Shown here one piece after another: positions 8,395 to 17,341 of a stretch of 64,000 nucleotides of DNA. Positions within the stretch are counted from its first letter, which is position 1. Each line of letters opens with the position of its first letter. Under the pieces are notes generated by a model that saw nothing but the letters and a program-made list of their open reading frames with translations, did not search any database and was not told where the DNA came from. A program made the position numbers and the translations under genes. The stretch is from Vibrio algivorus (GTDB lineage: Bacteria; Pseudomonadota; Gammaproteobacteria; Enterobacterales; Vibrionaceae), in the NCBI RefSeq assembly GCF_002218005.2, contig NZ_AP018679.1, positions 124,001 through 188,000 on the forward strand, given 5' to 3'.

Positions 8395-9127
8395 GTGCCA
8401 TGGTCATTGACATAATAATGACCAATGGACGAATAATTTTTTGTCCATTACCAAGTACCACTTTTGCTCCTAAACGTGCACCAAGAAAATTACCCACTGC
8501 CATTGTTAGCCCCAATTCCCAAATAGGTAATCCGGCCATAATGAAAAACGATAAAGCAGCAATATTAGAAGTGAAATTAAGAATTTTAGTACGGGCAGTG
8601 GCGGCGACTAGGCTATAGCGACCAATTGCCACGAAACACACGGCAAATATAGAGCCAGTGCCTGGTCCTAAAAATCCATCATAGAAGCCGACACTAGTCC
8701 CGATGATTAGCGCGAATGCTGCCTCAGAAAGTTTAGGTTTATCATCGGGGTGTGGTGTTACGGATTTAGAGAATAGAAAGTAACCTGAGATGGCAATTAG
8801 CACGATAGGAATAATGCTCATTAATAGATCGGGTTTAATCACTTGGACAGCTTCTGCGCCGAGTGCGGATCCGATAAATGTACAAGCAATCGGTAGCCAC
8901 ATGGTTTGTAGTTTTACGGTACCGCTACGAATAAAATATAAACTGGCGGAGAAACTACCAAATGAGCTTTGCAGTTTATTGGTGGCTAAAGCTTGAGCGG
9001 GAGGAATACCCGCCGCGAGCAATGCTGGTACGGTCAATAAGCCACCACCACCTGCCATTGCATCAATAAAACCGGCTAATGCCGCTACACCGACAAGTAA
9101 TGCCATGATTTCTAATGACAGTTCCAT
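8345..9127 (-). CDS. yfcA: TSUP-family (TauE/SafE) membrane permease, YfcA-like
   Basis: A 260-residue integral membrane protein with about eight hydrophobic segments. The first repeat contains GFIDAMAGGGGLLTVPALLAAG and then PAQALATNKLQSSFGSF, the signature of the YfcA branch. The second repeat carries GFYDGFLGPGTGS, the internal duplicate of the same motif, as expected in this two-repeat family. TSUP proteins move small organo-sulfur or carboxylate anions across the inner membrane; the substrate of YfcA is not established. It converges with and overlaps the LysR gene at 7549-8394 by 50 bases. Confidence 0.87.
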   Translation of the reverse strand: MELSLEIMALLVGVAALAGFIDAMAGGGGLLTVPALLAAGIPPAQALATNKLQSSFGSFSASLYFIRSGTVKLQTMWLPIACTFIGSALGAEAVQVIKPDLLMSIIPIVLIAISGYFLFSKSVTPHPDDKPKLSEAAFALIIGTSVGFYDGFLGPGTGSIFAVCFVAIGRYSLVAATARTKILNFTSNIAALSFFIMAGLPIWELGLTMAVGNFLGARLGAKVVLGNGQKIIRPLVIIMSMTMALKLLWEQHQQWLLSML

Positions 9128-9232
9128 CTACCTTCCTTGTTTGCGTTCAATTCAAATCAGTGTCGTGACTATATCATTGAACTTTTGCATCGATTAGTAA
9201 AAGGAAGGAATTAGACCTATTCCTATAATTCA

Positions 9233-10732
9233 TTAATTATTTTCTAGGAGTGTGGCTATCTCTTCAAATGACATCGGCTTATAGAAAAAATAGCCTTGTA
9301 ATAGTTGAACACCATGATCTTTTAGGTAATCCGCTTGTTCTTTGGTTTCGACACCTTCAGCAACCATTAACACATTCATGTTATTGGCAAGGTTAATGAT
9401 GCTGTTTAAAACTGGAGAATTAATCGACTTTATACCTATAGTGTTGATAAAACAGCGATCAATTTTTAGGTAATCAAACTCGGTATCTTCTAACACGGAT
9501 AAAGAAGTATAACCTGTACCAAAATCATCAATAGATACATCTATTCCCAGTTTTTTTATGTCAGTGAGTATTGCCCGGTCAGACTTATCAAGCAATTGTC
9601 GCTCAGTTATTTCAATACCTAATTTAAGCCCTTGCTCTTTATAGCGGCTGGCAAGTAATGTTAACTTTTCTAGACATGAGTTTTGAGACAGGTAGCTAGG
9701 TGGAACATTGATACTGATATGTAAATTGTTGGTGGTATGTGTTTTCCAATCTACCAGAGTGCGTTCGAATACAAAATCAGTAATATTATTAATAAGCCCA
9801 TGTTGCTCAGCAACGGGAATAAACACATCAGGTCCAATAAAGCCAGACCGAGGGTGACTCCAACGAATCAATGCCTCTACCCCTTTTATTTTAGAAGTGG
9901 AGCTATCAACAAGGGGTTGGTAAACAAGGAAAAACTCATTATTGATTAATGCTTTTTTTATCTTTTCGGCTAGTGAACCTCTGGTTTGATACCAATAGCT
10001 GAATAGGTGCCAGAATATGGACAAAAACAATGAAATAGGAATGGTGACTAATAGGGTGTTGGTATATAGCTCATTTATTAACTTGTTACTCGGCTCAATG
10101 GTAACTTGGATATTTAAATGTTTTGATTGTTCCATCGTAAGAAACTGGCTTGGTTTTAAATGTGTATTTGATGGATAAGTGTTACCAGAAACGGTCATAA
10201 CAGATTGTGCGATTCGATCATCATCTTTTAGTCCTAATCGAACATCGATATAGCTCTGATCGACAATTGAAATAGCTGAACGATGCAGATTATTTTTATC
10301 TTGATCAATAATTAATAAACTACGAACCGGGCCATCTTCATATGAAATATCAAATAAATACTCTCCAGTATTAAGCTTAGATTCAGAGAATTTATGTTTT
10401 ATTTGAAAAATTTCATCTTCCGATCTTTTTGACGAGCAGGTGACTCTGCCTTCTTCAACAATCAGCATTTCTCTTAAAAAAGCTTCAAATAATAAATCTT
10501 TTTGAATTTGTCGGCAGGTTGTTGCGTCATACAAGGCTTGGTAGTTTTCATCTCTTAGTTCATCAACAATTTCTTCAATTTGGTGAACATAAGATTGGCT
10601 AATGGTTTGTAAGTGTTGCTTTAATGAGGAGGAATTACTTACATAGCAAATGAACGCAACGATAGGTAAAGGAGCAAGAAAAGTTATCAGTAGTTTTTTA
10701 ACTGCCTTTGGAGTGAGTATGGTATGTGGCAT
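9233..10732 (-). CDS. Membrane c-di-GMP phosphodiesterase with CSS sensor and EAL domain
   Basis: A 499-residue protein. A membrane helix at about 12-31 and a second at about 226-246 bracket a periplasmic domain with the CSS motif (TCSS, residues 98-101), whose cysteine is redox-controlled in the E. coli PdeB/PdeC/PdeN relatives. The EAL domain starts near 255. EAL is at 286-288, and further on come the metal/substrate residues in SINVPP, EITER, DDFGTGYTSL, KIDRCFI, AEGVET and QGYFF. All catalytic positions I can check are intact, so hydrolysis of c-di-GMP to pGpG is expected. It could lower c-di-GMP in response to periplasmic redox state and so oppose the diguanylate cyclase at 21294. Confidence 0.9.
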   Translation of the reverse strand: MPHTILTPKAVKKLLITFLAPLPIVAFICYVSNSSSLKQHLQTISQSYVHQIEEIVDELRDENYQALYDATTCRQIQKDLLFEAFLREMLIVEEGRVTCSSKRSEDEIFQIKHKFSESKLNTGEYLFDISYEDGPVRSLLIIDQDKNNLHRSAISIVDQSYIDVRLGLKDDDRIAQSVMTVSGNTYPSNTHLKPSQFLTMEQSKHLNIQVTIEPSNKLINELYTNTLLVTIPISLFLSIFWHLFSYWYQTRGSLAEKIKKALINNEFFLVYQPLVDSSTSKIKGVEALIRWSHPRSGFIGPDVFIPVAEQHGLINNITDFVFERTLVDWKTHTTNNLHISINVPPSYLSQNSCLEKLTLLASRYKEQGLKLGIEITERQLLDKSDRAILTDIKKLGIDVSIDDFGTGYTSLSVLEDTEFDYLKIDRCFINTIGIKSINSPVLNSIINLANNMNVLMVAEGVETKEQADYLKDHGVQLLQGYFFYKPMSFEEIATLLENN

Positions 10733-10900
10733 TGATTATTGTCACCCTAGTAGCGAAGCTTTATTTGAGTCATTGATTTATTTGTAATAATTAATTGTTT
10801 ATGCTGCATAGGATATTTTACATCGCTATAAATGTTTCAAATTGTAACATGCTTTTTTGGTAAAATATTATGTAACCTTAATTTTTAGCAGGTTTTTAAC

Positions 10901-10981
10901 ATGATCATGCCATTGTTGCTAGTGTTGAGAACTACATTTAATGCATTTTTCATAATGGTCTACACTTTGATGGAAAGCTAA
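10901..10981 (+). CDS. Candidate 26-residue membrane small protein
   Basis: ATG at 10901 with AGCAGG eight bases upstream, open for 26 codons (MIMPLLLVLRTTFNAFF, then IMVYTLMES). The predicted peptide is a single hydrophobic helix with one central arginine, the look of bacterial single-span small proteins. It precedes the 62-residue gene at 11036 by 54 bases in the same direction, so the two may be co-transcribed. I do not recognise a family. Supported only by the ribosome-binding site and composition. Confidence 0.4.
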   Translation: MIMPLLLVLRTTFNAFFIMVYTLMES

Positions 10982-11035
10982 TTAGCTCTGATTTAATAGT
11001 GTTACTTAAAATCAAATAGTTAGCAGGAGGATGTT

Positions 11036-11224
11036 ATGACAGACCAAGATCGTATTGAAGATCTCGAACATCAAATCTACATTGCGTATGCCGAAGGAGA
11101 TTACCAACAAGCAAGTCAATTAGAGAAAACGTTGAAAAAAATACGCGGCCATTCGATGCAAATGAAAGAGCATCAAAATGATCCTTATTCTCTAGAAGGG
11201 CATGTGTTTGTTGATGATGATTAG
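11036..11224 (+). CDS. Small hypothetical helical protein
   Basis: A 62-residue, strongly acidic protein (MTDQDRIEDLEHQIYIAYAEG), predicted almost wholly helical with a heptad-like pattern in its first half and an acidic tail ending VDDD. A strong ribosome-binding site (GGAGGATG) precedes the ATG, and a good terminator follows 30 bases after the stop, so expression is likely. I do not recognise a function. No membrane segment or catalytic motif is visible. Confidence 0.7.
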   Translation: MTDQDRIEDLEHQIYIAYAEGDYQQASQLEKTLKKIRGHSMQMKEHQNDPYSLEGHVFVDDD

Positions 11225-11254
11225 TGATTGAATCATTTAGAATTGAAAAGTAAC

Positions 11255-11289
11255 AATGGTGTGTTGGTATAGTCAACACACCATTTTTT
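11255..11289 (+). terminator. Intrinsic terminator after the 62-residue gene
   Basis: AATGGTGTGTTG (11255-11266) pairs with CAACACACCATT (11274-11285) around a 7-nt loop and is followed by six Ts: a 12-bp perfect stem. Confidence 0.88.
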
Positions 11290-11429
11290 ATGCTTATTAA
11301 CATCATAACTAATTGATGCATGCGAATAATTTATATTGTTAAGTCGGATCAATGTGGTTGCCGTAGTAAGGTTACTTAGCCAAAATTCTACGATAGAATG
11401 ACGTTTTACTATTTAGAAAGTGAAAGGAT

Positions 11430-12194
11430 ATGATTGGTCTAGCTGTATTTTTGGCCGTAGTGGTATTTGTTATTGGTTTACAACAAGTTTTGATGAAATC
11501 ACTAGGGGAAAGAGTGATCAAAACCCCATTGTCTAAAGGATTATTTTATCTGTCTGCTATGGTTGGAACGCCAATTCATGAAGCATCACATGCATTAGTG
11601 GCGTTAATCTTTGGTCATAAGGTCCATAAAATTAGTTGGTTTCAAATGGGGAAAGATGGCCGGCTTGGTTATGTCAATCACAATTGGAATCAACGTTCAC
11701 TCTACCAATCAATAGGGGTCTTTTTTATTGCAATTGCACCATTACTAGCGGGATTTTCAGTGATTGTGCTATTGCAGCATTTCTTAGTAATGCCAACCAT
11801 TCGACCTTTTATTTTGAACGTTGATGTCGCGAATGTGTATACCGTTTCCACAGCCGCTTTGCACTACTGTGCTTATGTAATAGACACCTTTATTGATAGT
11901 GCTTTATCTTCTCGCCAACATGCATTAACTCTACTTCTTGCTTGCTTAATTTGTTTTCACTGTATTCCTAGCCGTGGGGATTTTAATAATGCACTAAAAG
12001 GCTCGGTGATGGTTTTGATTGTTGTCGCTGTGCTATGGGTATTGTCTTTTTACTTCAACCTATTCCATCAACAATGGATGCTTGCTGCTTTCAATTTTTC
12101 GGTGAATGTCTCCGGCTTTATCTTAGCGACTGCTTTGCTTTCGATGGGATGGTGGATAATCTTGGTCATTCCGACTTTATTTTTTAGACGGTAA
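11430..12194 (+). CDS. Predicted intramembrane metalloprotease-like protein (M50B-like, HExxH)
   Basis: A 254-residue polytopic membrane protein with about six hydrophobic segments. HEASH at residues 50-54 sits in the second hydrophobic region and matches the HExxH zinc site of M50 site-2 proteases. A possible third ligand is the aspartate in PSRGDF near residue 190. Such proteins cleave substrates within the membrane or act as related membrane factors. No PDZ domain is present and the protein is shorter than RseP. It stands alone between the small-gene terminator and a convergent LysR gene. Function beyond the motif is inference, and the protease assignment is tentative. Confidence 0.6.
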   Translation: MIGLAVFLAVVVFVIGLQQVLMKSLGERVIKTPLSKGLFYLSAMVGTPIHEASHALVALIFGHKVHKISWFQMGKDGRLGYVNHNWNQRSLYQSIGVFFIAIAPLLAGFSVIVLLQHFLVMPTIRPFILNVDVANVYTVSTAALHYCAYVIDTFIDSALSSRQHALTLLLACLICFHCIPSRGDFNNALKGSVMVLIVVAVLWVLSFYFNLFHQQWMLAAFNFSVNVSGFILATALLSMGWWIILVIPTLFFRR

Positions 12195-12195
12195 G

Positions 12196-13095
12196 CTATT
12201 TTAATAATTCATCCATTAAACACTCGATATTGTTATTTATTTGCGATTTCGGGCGTATAAAGTAATAGCCTTTTCCTGATCGAACGTTGAGCTGACAAGG
12301 TGCGATAAGCCTACCCAGCTCTATGTCAGCTTGAGCAAGCATTGTATCACCAATCGCGATTCCAAAGCCTTGCATTGCAGCATTAACTGAAAGGTCTAAT
12401 GTAGCAAAATGTTGATTCTTTTTTCCTTCCAATGCTGTCCACTCGGGTTGCTTTTGTTCGGCTGCCCATGCGTTTAACCATAACTTCCAATCCGATTTTT
12501 CTGGTGTGGCGTGTAACCATGTTTGTTGTTTTAGTAGGTTTACTTGTAGTGATAGATGCTCACCTAACAAGGTTGGAGCACAAACAGGGGTCAAGATCTC
12601 TTCAAATAATAAATGGTAATGCAGTTGTTGGTCTTGTTGAGTAAAAGTGTCGAGATCGCCATAGCCAATTGCTGCATCGAAAGGTTCGCTCGCAAAGTTG
12701 ACACTGTGTTTAATAGTCGAGGTGAGTTCAACATCGATCTCGGGGTTCTGCTGCTGAAAGTTCATTAGTTTGGGTAATAGCCATGAAGTAATGCAACTTG
12801 GGACTTTGAGCTTTATTTTACGTTTGTCATGAGCGATATGCTCGATTGAACGTTGTAAGTGGTTAAGCGTATGTTCAACCAACGGCAGAAACTCTGCACC
12901 TTTGGATGTAAGTGATAAGCCTCGTGCGTGTCGATGAAACAAGGCGACATCCAATTGTTGCTCTAACGATGAGATTTGTCGGCTAACTGCACCTTGTGTG
13001 AGGTTAAGTCGATTTGCTGCTGAGGTGAAGTTGAGTTCTTCAGCGGTTACTACAAATGCGTATAGTGCTTTAGTCGAAGGTAGTCGAGTTGGCAT
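12196..13095 (-). CDS. LysR-family transcriptional regulator, GcvA-like
   Basis: A 299-residue regulator. The start at 13095 (MPTRLPSTKALYAFVVTAEE) is preferred over 13140 because AAGGAAC lies just upstream and LysR homology begins there. The N-terminal helix-turn-helix reads LNFTSAANRLNLTQGAVSRQISSLEQQL; the effector domain follows and has the GcvA-type pattern. It is divergent from a HisC-like aminotransferase 225 bases away, which is followed by an amino-acid binding protein. I infer that it regulates that pair. A T-N11-A palindrome in the shared intergenic region is a candidate operator. Confidence 0.85.
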   Translation of the reverse strand: MPTRLPSTKALYAFVVTAEELNFTSAANRLNLTQGAVSRQISSLEQQLDVALFHRHARGLSLTSKGAEFLPLVEHTLNHLQRSIEHIAHDKRKIKLKVPSCITSWLLPKLMNFQQQNPEIDVELTSTIKHSVNFASEPFDAAIGYGDLDTFTQQDQQLHYHLLFEEILTPVCAPTLLGEHLSLQVNLLKQQTWLHATPEKSDWKLWLNAWAAEQKQPEWTALEGKKNQHFATLDLSVNAAMQGFGIAIGDTMLAQADIELGRLIAPCQLNVRSGKGYYFIRPKSQINNNIECLMDELLK

Positions 13096-13155
13096 GATCG
13101 TTCCTTGTTGATCAATCGTAATAAAATCAAACACTCTCAAGTATTGAAACTAGGT

Positions 13156-13170
13156 ATGATTTTTTATCAT
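13156..13170. promoter_or_regulatory. Candidate LysR operator (T-N11-A palindrome)
   Basis: ATGAT-TTTTT-ATCAT is a perfect interrupted palindrome of the T-N11-A type bound by LysR proteins. It sits between the divergent LysR gene (start 13095) and the HisC-like gene (start 13321). Confidence 0.45.
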
Positions 13171-13320
13171 GGCTAGTATGCTTACTTTTCGTTTCTTATT
13201 GCAAGCCTTGTTTGTATAGAATCAAGATATAACTTTAATTGATTATTTATGCTCAAATTTAGAATTTAAAGTTAAATTTATTGTGATTTTTGTTTTTATT
13301 ATGCATGGCGAGAGAGACGT

Positions 13321-14451
13321 ATGACATCATTAGCAGATAAGTTGGTTCCAGAGTCGGTAAAAAAACTCATACCTTATCAATCGGCAAGACGTATTGCGCG
13401 TGGCATGACTAATAAACAAGATCACCTGTGGCTGAATGCCAATGAATTAGAAACATGTTGTCAGTATGGTGATGAGAAACAGGGTGTAAATAGCCATTAT
13501 AATCGTTACCCAGACTTTTTACCGTTTGATATCGCAGCAGCTTACCGTGATTACTGTGAACAATTTCAACTAGACAGTAAAAATGAAGATGGTCGACTTA
13601 ATGCGAATGTTGAAATTATGGCAGTACGTGGTGCAGATGAAGCAATTGATTTATTAGTACGAGCTTTCTGTCAGCCAGGTAATGATCAAATTCTGGTTTG
13701 TCCGCCAACCTATGGCATGTATGAATTCTGTGCGGATTCAATGGGTGTGAAAACGGCAGTCGTACCATTGACGGCTGAATTCCAACTCAACTTACCTCAA
13801 ATTGAAGCTGAGCTTGAAAATACCAGTATTGTGTTTTTATGTTCACCGAATAATCCAACGGGTAATACTTTATATTCGCAAGACTTGTTGGCTTTACTTG
13901 AGAGTACAAAAGATCAGTCCCTGGTTGTGGTGGATGAAGCTTATATTGAGTTTGCACCACAGACCAGTGTGTTGCATCTAATGGCGCAATACCCGCATTT
14001 AATCGTTGTTCGCACTTTATCAAAAGCATTTGGTTTAGCTGCCATTCGTGTGGGTTTTTTAATTGCCGATCAAAGCGTGATGAGTTATGTCGCGCGCTTA
14101 GTTGCGCCATATCCTATTGCCGATCCGAGTGCGGAGATTGCACTAAAAGCACTAGATTCAGCTGGTTTAATACAGATGAAGGCACAAACGGATAGCTTAA
14201 TTGAGATACGAGATTGGTTTAGCTATGAAGTCAGTCAACTTTCAATCGTGGATAAAGTCTATCCATCGTGTACCAATTTTGTTCTCATTCGTTTTAAAGG
14301 CAGTAATAATTTTTACGAGTATCTTCTTAATAAGGGGATTGTGGCACGTAGTCCTGCTAATGAGTCAACGGTGAAAGGATGCGTTAGAATTTCAATTGGC
14401 TCCGCCAGCAGTATGAATAAAACACTACAAGTACTAAAAGAATATACTTAA
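13321..14451 (+). CDS. HisC-like histidinol-phosphate aminotransferase, outside a his operon
   Basis: A 376-residue fold-type I aminotransferase. NANELETC and YNRYPD match the N-terminal HisC pattern. SPNNPTG is the substrate loop, VVDEAYIEF has the PLP aspartate, and RTLSKAFGLAAIRVG has the PLP lysine and phosphate-binding arginine. CVRISIG has the C-terminal carboxylate arginine. The length equals that of HisC. It has no his genes around it; it sits with a divergent LysR regulator and an amino-acid binding protein 30 bases downstream. The true substrate may therefore be another amino acid taken up by that system. Classified on motifs, with low certainty about the physiological reaction. Confidence 0.8.
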   Translation: MTSLADKLVPESVKKLIPYQSARRIARGMTNKQDHLWLNANELETCCQYGDEKQGVNSHYNRYPDFLPFDIAAAYRDYCEQFQLDSKNEDGRLNANVEIMAVRGADEAIDLLVRAFCQPGNDQILVCPPTYGMYEFCADSMGVKTAVVPLTAEFQLNLPQIEAELENTSIVFLCSPNNPTGNTLYSQDLLALLESTKDQSLVVVDEAYIEFAPQTSVLHLMAQYPHLIVVRTLSKAFGLAAIRVGFLIADQSVMSYVARLVAPYPIADPSAEIALKALDSAGLIQMKAQTDSLIEIRDWFSYEVSQLSIVDKVYPSCTNFVLIRFKGSNNFYEYLLNKGIVARSPANESTVKGCVRISIGSASSMNKTLQVLKEYT

Positions 14452-14465
14452 GTCATTTGGGTATA
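14450..14465 (-). repeat. TATACCC-type repeat end
   Basis: AAGTCATTTGGGTATA overlaps the stop codon of the HisC-like gene and lies 15 bases before the binding-protein gene. One of six related ends in the window. Confidence 0.4.
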
Positions 14466-14480
14466 TAAATAAAAGGATTT

Positions 14481-15266
14481 ATGATGAAAAAGTTAATAAC
14501 GCTTGCGGCAGTATGCTGCGCAATGATAGTCGGAACGGTTCATGCTGCAGACAAAAAAGTGGTACGTCTTGCCTCGGATTTTACCTACCCACCTTTTAAC
14601 TATAAAAATGAAGATGGTGAACCTACCGGTTTTGATATTGAAATTGCCGAGGCTCTGTGTAAAGAAGCTAATTTTAAGTGCGTGTGGATTTCTCAAGATT
14701 GGGATGGCTTAATTCCTGCGCTACTTGCAAGAAAAGCTGATGTGATCATGGCGTCAATGCGCATTACTGAAGAACGTAAAAAGCGCGTTTTATTTACCAA
14801 CAAATACTACCAAACACCAGCACGCTTTGTGGCCAAAATCGATGCCGGATACAATATGGATAAAGCCGGGCTTACCGGTAAAAATATTGGTGTTCAACTA
14901 GGCACTATTCATGATAACTACGTAACCGAGAAGTTTGGTGATGTGGCTAATATCAAACGTTATAAAGGCCAAGATGAAGTGTATCTTGATTTGGACAATG
15001 GTCGTTTGGATGTGGCGTTCAGTAATGCTGACCAACTGCAATTAGCCTTCCTTGATAAGCCACTTGGTAAAGGGTTTGAATTAGCCGGAGAGCCAGTAAC
15101 AGATAAAGCATATGTAGGTGAGGGCACCGCTTTGGCACTACGTAAGCAAGATAAGGCATTAGCAGAAGCCTTTAATAAAGCGATTGCCGAGATCCGTTCT
15201 AACGGAACCTACGATAAGATCGCCGATCAATACTTTAATTTTGATATTTATGGTGATGAGTTGTAA
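14481..15266 (+). CDS. Periplasmic amino-acid binding protein (Lys/Arg/Orn/His type, SBP family 3)
   Basis: A 261-residue secreted protein with a signal peptide of about 22 residues (ending VHA). It shows the ArgT/HisJ/ArtJ pattern: ASDFTYPPFNYKNEDGEPTGFDIEIAEAL, then QDWDGLIPALLARKADVIMASMRITEERKK (the ligand-binding Asp/Ser/Arg region) and VGVQLGT-like IGVQLGTIHDNY. It would capture a basic amino acid for an ABC importer, but no permease or ATPase gene lies nearby. It may serve a transporter encoded elsewhere. It is probably co-transcribed with the HisC-like gene 30 bases upstream. ATGs at 14481 and 14484 are both possible. Confidence 0.87.
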   Translation: MMKKLITLAAVCCAMIVGTVHAADKKVVRLASDFTYPPFNYKNEDGEPTGFDIEIAEALCKEANFKCVWISQDWDGLIPALLARKADVIMASMRITEERKKRVLFTNKYYQTPARFVAKIDAGYNMDKAGLTGKNIGVQLGTIHDNYVTEKFGDVANIKRYKGQDEVYLDLDNGRLDVAFSNADQLQLAFLDKPLGKGFELAGEPVTDKAYVGEGTALALRKQDKALAEAFNKAIAEIRSNGTYDKIADQYFNFDIYGDEL

Positions 15267-15278
15267 TAATTCATTATA

Positions 15279-15298
15279 TATACTCAAGTAACCTCAGA
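15279..15298 (+). repeat. TATACCC-type repeat end (downstream of the mtl locus)
   Basis: TATACTCAAGTAACCTCAGA. Its reverse complement closely matches 19821-19844 on the far side of the mannitol operon; both carry the extra CCTCAGA/TCTGAGG block. Confidence 0.5.
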
Positions 15299-15304
15299 TA
15301 ATAA

Positions 15305-15338
15305 AAAAGCGATGTTTGTATTTTCAAACATCGCTTTT
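15305..15338. terminator. Intrinsic terminator after the binding-protein gene (bidirectional)
   Basis: AAAAGCGATGTTTG / CAAACATCGCTTTT, a 14-bp perfect stem with a 6-nt loop. The T-run on either strand allows termination in both directions. Confidence 0.88.
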
Positions 15339-15531
15339 GTGATTTGAGTTAAAACCAAAATAAATCTCTAACTCCACTTAAACTCCCTATCAATTGGTGT
15401 TCATTCAGAAAATTTGAGTGGTCGCCTGAAGTGTTTTTTGAATTGATTGAAATTAGTCGAACTGTATTGGTGCTCTTGGCTCGATTTAATACGATATAGT
15501 CACACAAGTATAATCGATTCGAGAAATGCTT

Positions 15532-16062
15532 TTAGAATGGGCTGTCTTTTGTTAATTCACTACAAATATCGACAATGGCTAGTGATAGGCCGGATTTGAT
15601 CACTTGCTGCTGACGTTGTAGTTGCATGCGATAAAAACTTAGGTCGATATCACCATCGGGTTCGGTAATATTTAAAGGTACCATTGTCATTTTTTCTATG
15701 AGGTTAAGTGACTTAATACTATTGATGATCAATGGGTCGGTAAATTCATATTCAGAACCGTCATTATTGAGTTTATTGCGCAAAATAATGAGATCTTCAA
15801 TATCGTGATAAATAGCATCGGGCAATACACCTAAACCAAACAATAGTTTTAAACGAACCGCGAGATCGCCTAGAGGGCCAGAATCTTGTAATAAAGGCCC
15901 GACAACGGATTGCACGGCAAAATTATCCTTACGAAAAATACGTTTGATGAGAGCATCGATAGACTCATCCAGTATTTCTACGGTTTGGATAAAGAAGCCT
16001 CTCACCGTAGGTGCTTGGTTTAATCGTTCCAATATTTCTGTTTCGTTTAATTTTTCGCTCAT
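15532..16062 (-). CDS. mtlR: Mannitol operon repressor MtlR
   Basis: A 176-residue cytoplasmic protein. The start at 16062 (MSEKLNETEILERLNQAPTVRGFF) is chosen because family homology begins there; the longer frame to 16164 would overlap mtlD. MtlR proteins are all-helical repressors of the mannitol operon without a classical helix-turn-helix; the run SVVGPLLQDSGPLGDLAVRLKLLFGLG is the family core. It is the last gene of mtlA-mtlD-mtlR. A short GC hairpin lies in the gap after mtlD and could lower its expression relative to mtlAD. Confidence 0.88.
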   Translation of the reverse strand: MSEKLNETEILERLNQAPTVRGFFIQTVEILDESIDALIKRIFRKDNFAVQSVVGPLLQDSGPLGDLAVRLKLLFGLGVLPDAIYHDIEDLIILRNKLNNDGSEYEFTDPLIINSIKSLNLIEKMTMVPLNITEPDGDIDLSFYRMQLQRQQQVIKSGLSLAIVDICSELTKDSPF

Positions 16063-16079
16063 TAGACCATCTAAATTAA

Positions 16080-16098
16080 GGGGGGCAGAGAAGCCCCC
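16080..16098 (-). terminator. Intercistronic hairpin between mtlD and mtlR
   Basis: GGGGGC (16081-16086) pairs with GCCCCC (16093-16098) around AGAGAA. No T-run follows on the minus strand, so stabilisation or attenuation is likelier than full termination. Confidence 0.5.
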
Positions 16099-16111
16099 GT
16101 GATGATTAGAA

Positions 16112-17260
16112 TTAAAGTTGTAAGTAAAGACTTTCGATTTTTTGTACTTCGATACTGTTTTCATTTAGCCCGGTATAATGCGCTAATGTTTTTTTAATAC
16201 CTTGATCTTGAATAGATTTTTGTAATTCAATTGCCTGAGGGTCGTTATCATTACGATATTTACAAGCCGCTGCAATTCCTTTCAATAAAGTTGTGTTTTC
16301 TGTCCCATATTCGATGGTGCCAAGTAGTGGTTTTATTAAGCGATCATTTTCGCTTAATTTACGAATAGGTTGTCGGCCTACACGGTCAACTTCGTCAACA
16401 AGGTAAGGGTTAGCAAAACGGTCTAATATTTTTTGGATATAAGCCCCATGCATTTCACGATCAAACTGGTAGCGTTGAATTAATACTTCACCACTTTCAT
16501 GCATCGCTTGTTTTACATCAAAGTAAATCTCAGGGTCTTCAATAGCTTCACGGATAGTTCGATGGCCTTTTAAGCACCCTAAATACGCGGTGATACAATG
16601 GCCAGTGTTGAGTGTGAATAACTTACGTTCCACAAAAGCCATTAAGTTATTGGTTTTTTCCATTCCTGCGATATCAGGAATTTCGCCTTTAAATTGGCTT
16701 TCATCGACAATCCATTCGCTAAAGCTTTCTACCGTAACTTCAAGTGGGTCATCATTTGCCGCTTCTGCTGGTGGTACAATTCGATCAACGGCAGAGTCGA
16801 CAAATCCAATTAAGGTATCAGCTTGAGTATGCAGATCAGGGGACAGATATTTATAGACTTCACCTTTTAGATGGGTTGTGCCTCTAATCATATTTTCACA
16901 AGCGATGATATTTAAAGGTTTTAGATTACCTGCTTCAAAGCGTTTAGTGATACCTGTTGCGATAGTTTTGGCAATAATATCAAGTACATTAGGGCCAACA
17001 GCAGTCGTAACAAGGTCAGTGTGAATGATACGTTCAATAACATCATCACTAGCTGAATTAACGGCAGTAACATGATTAACGGTATCGATTTGGCATTTCG
17101 AACCTACGACTTTAACTTTATATTCTTGTTTATGACTGATTTGGTCGACAAGCGGTGCATTGACATCAGCAAAAGTCACTTGAACATCTGCGTCTGCTAA
17201 AAGCTTTCCTATGAATCCTCGACCAATATTACCAGCACCAAAGTGAACTGCATTTTTCAT
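16112..17260 (-). CDS. mtlD: Mannitol-1-phosphate 5-dehydrogenase
   Basis: A 382-residue cytoplasmic enzyme oxidising mannitol-1-phosphate to fructose-6-phosphate with NAD. The N-terminus MKNAVHFGAGNIGRGFIG is the Rossmann nucleotide-binding motif at the very start, typical of MtlD. The central NIIACENMIRGT and the TGHCITAYLGCLKGH region (catalytic core) match the polyol dehydrogenase family. The length is the family norm. It is the second gene of the operon, 81 bases after mtlA. Confidence 0.95.
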   Translation of the reverse strand: MKNAVHFGAGNIGRGFIGKLLADADVQVTFADVNAPLVDQISHKQEYKVKVVGSKCQIDTVNHVTAVNSASDDVIERIIHTDLVTTAVGPNVLDIIAKTIATGITKRFEAGNLKPLNIIACENMIRGTTHLKGEVYKYLSPDLHTQADTLIGFVDSAVDRIVPPAEAANDDPLEVTVESFSEWIVDESQFKGEIPDIAGMEKTNNLMAFVERKLFTLNTGHCITAYLGCLKGHRTIREAIEDPEIYFDVKQAMHESGEVLIQRYQFDREMHGAYIQKILDRFANPYLVDEVDRVGRQPIRKLSENDRLIKPLLGTIEYGTENTTLLKGIAAACKYRNDNDPQAIELQKSIQDQGIKKTLAHYTGLNENSIEVQKIESLYLQL

Positions 17261-17341
17261 AATAAATTCCTACGATAAAAATAAAGCTTGTTAGGGTGAG
17301 GCCAGATGCATAAGGGCACGCTGACCTCGAATCATACAGAG

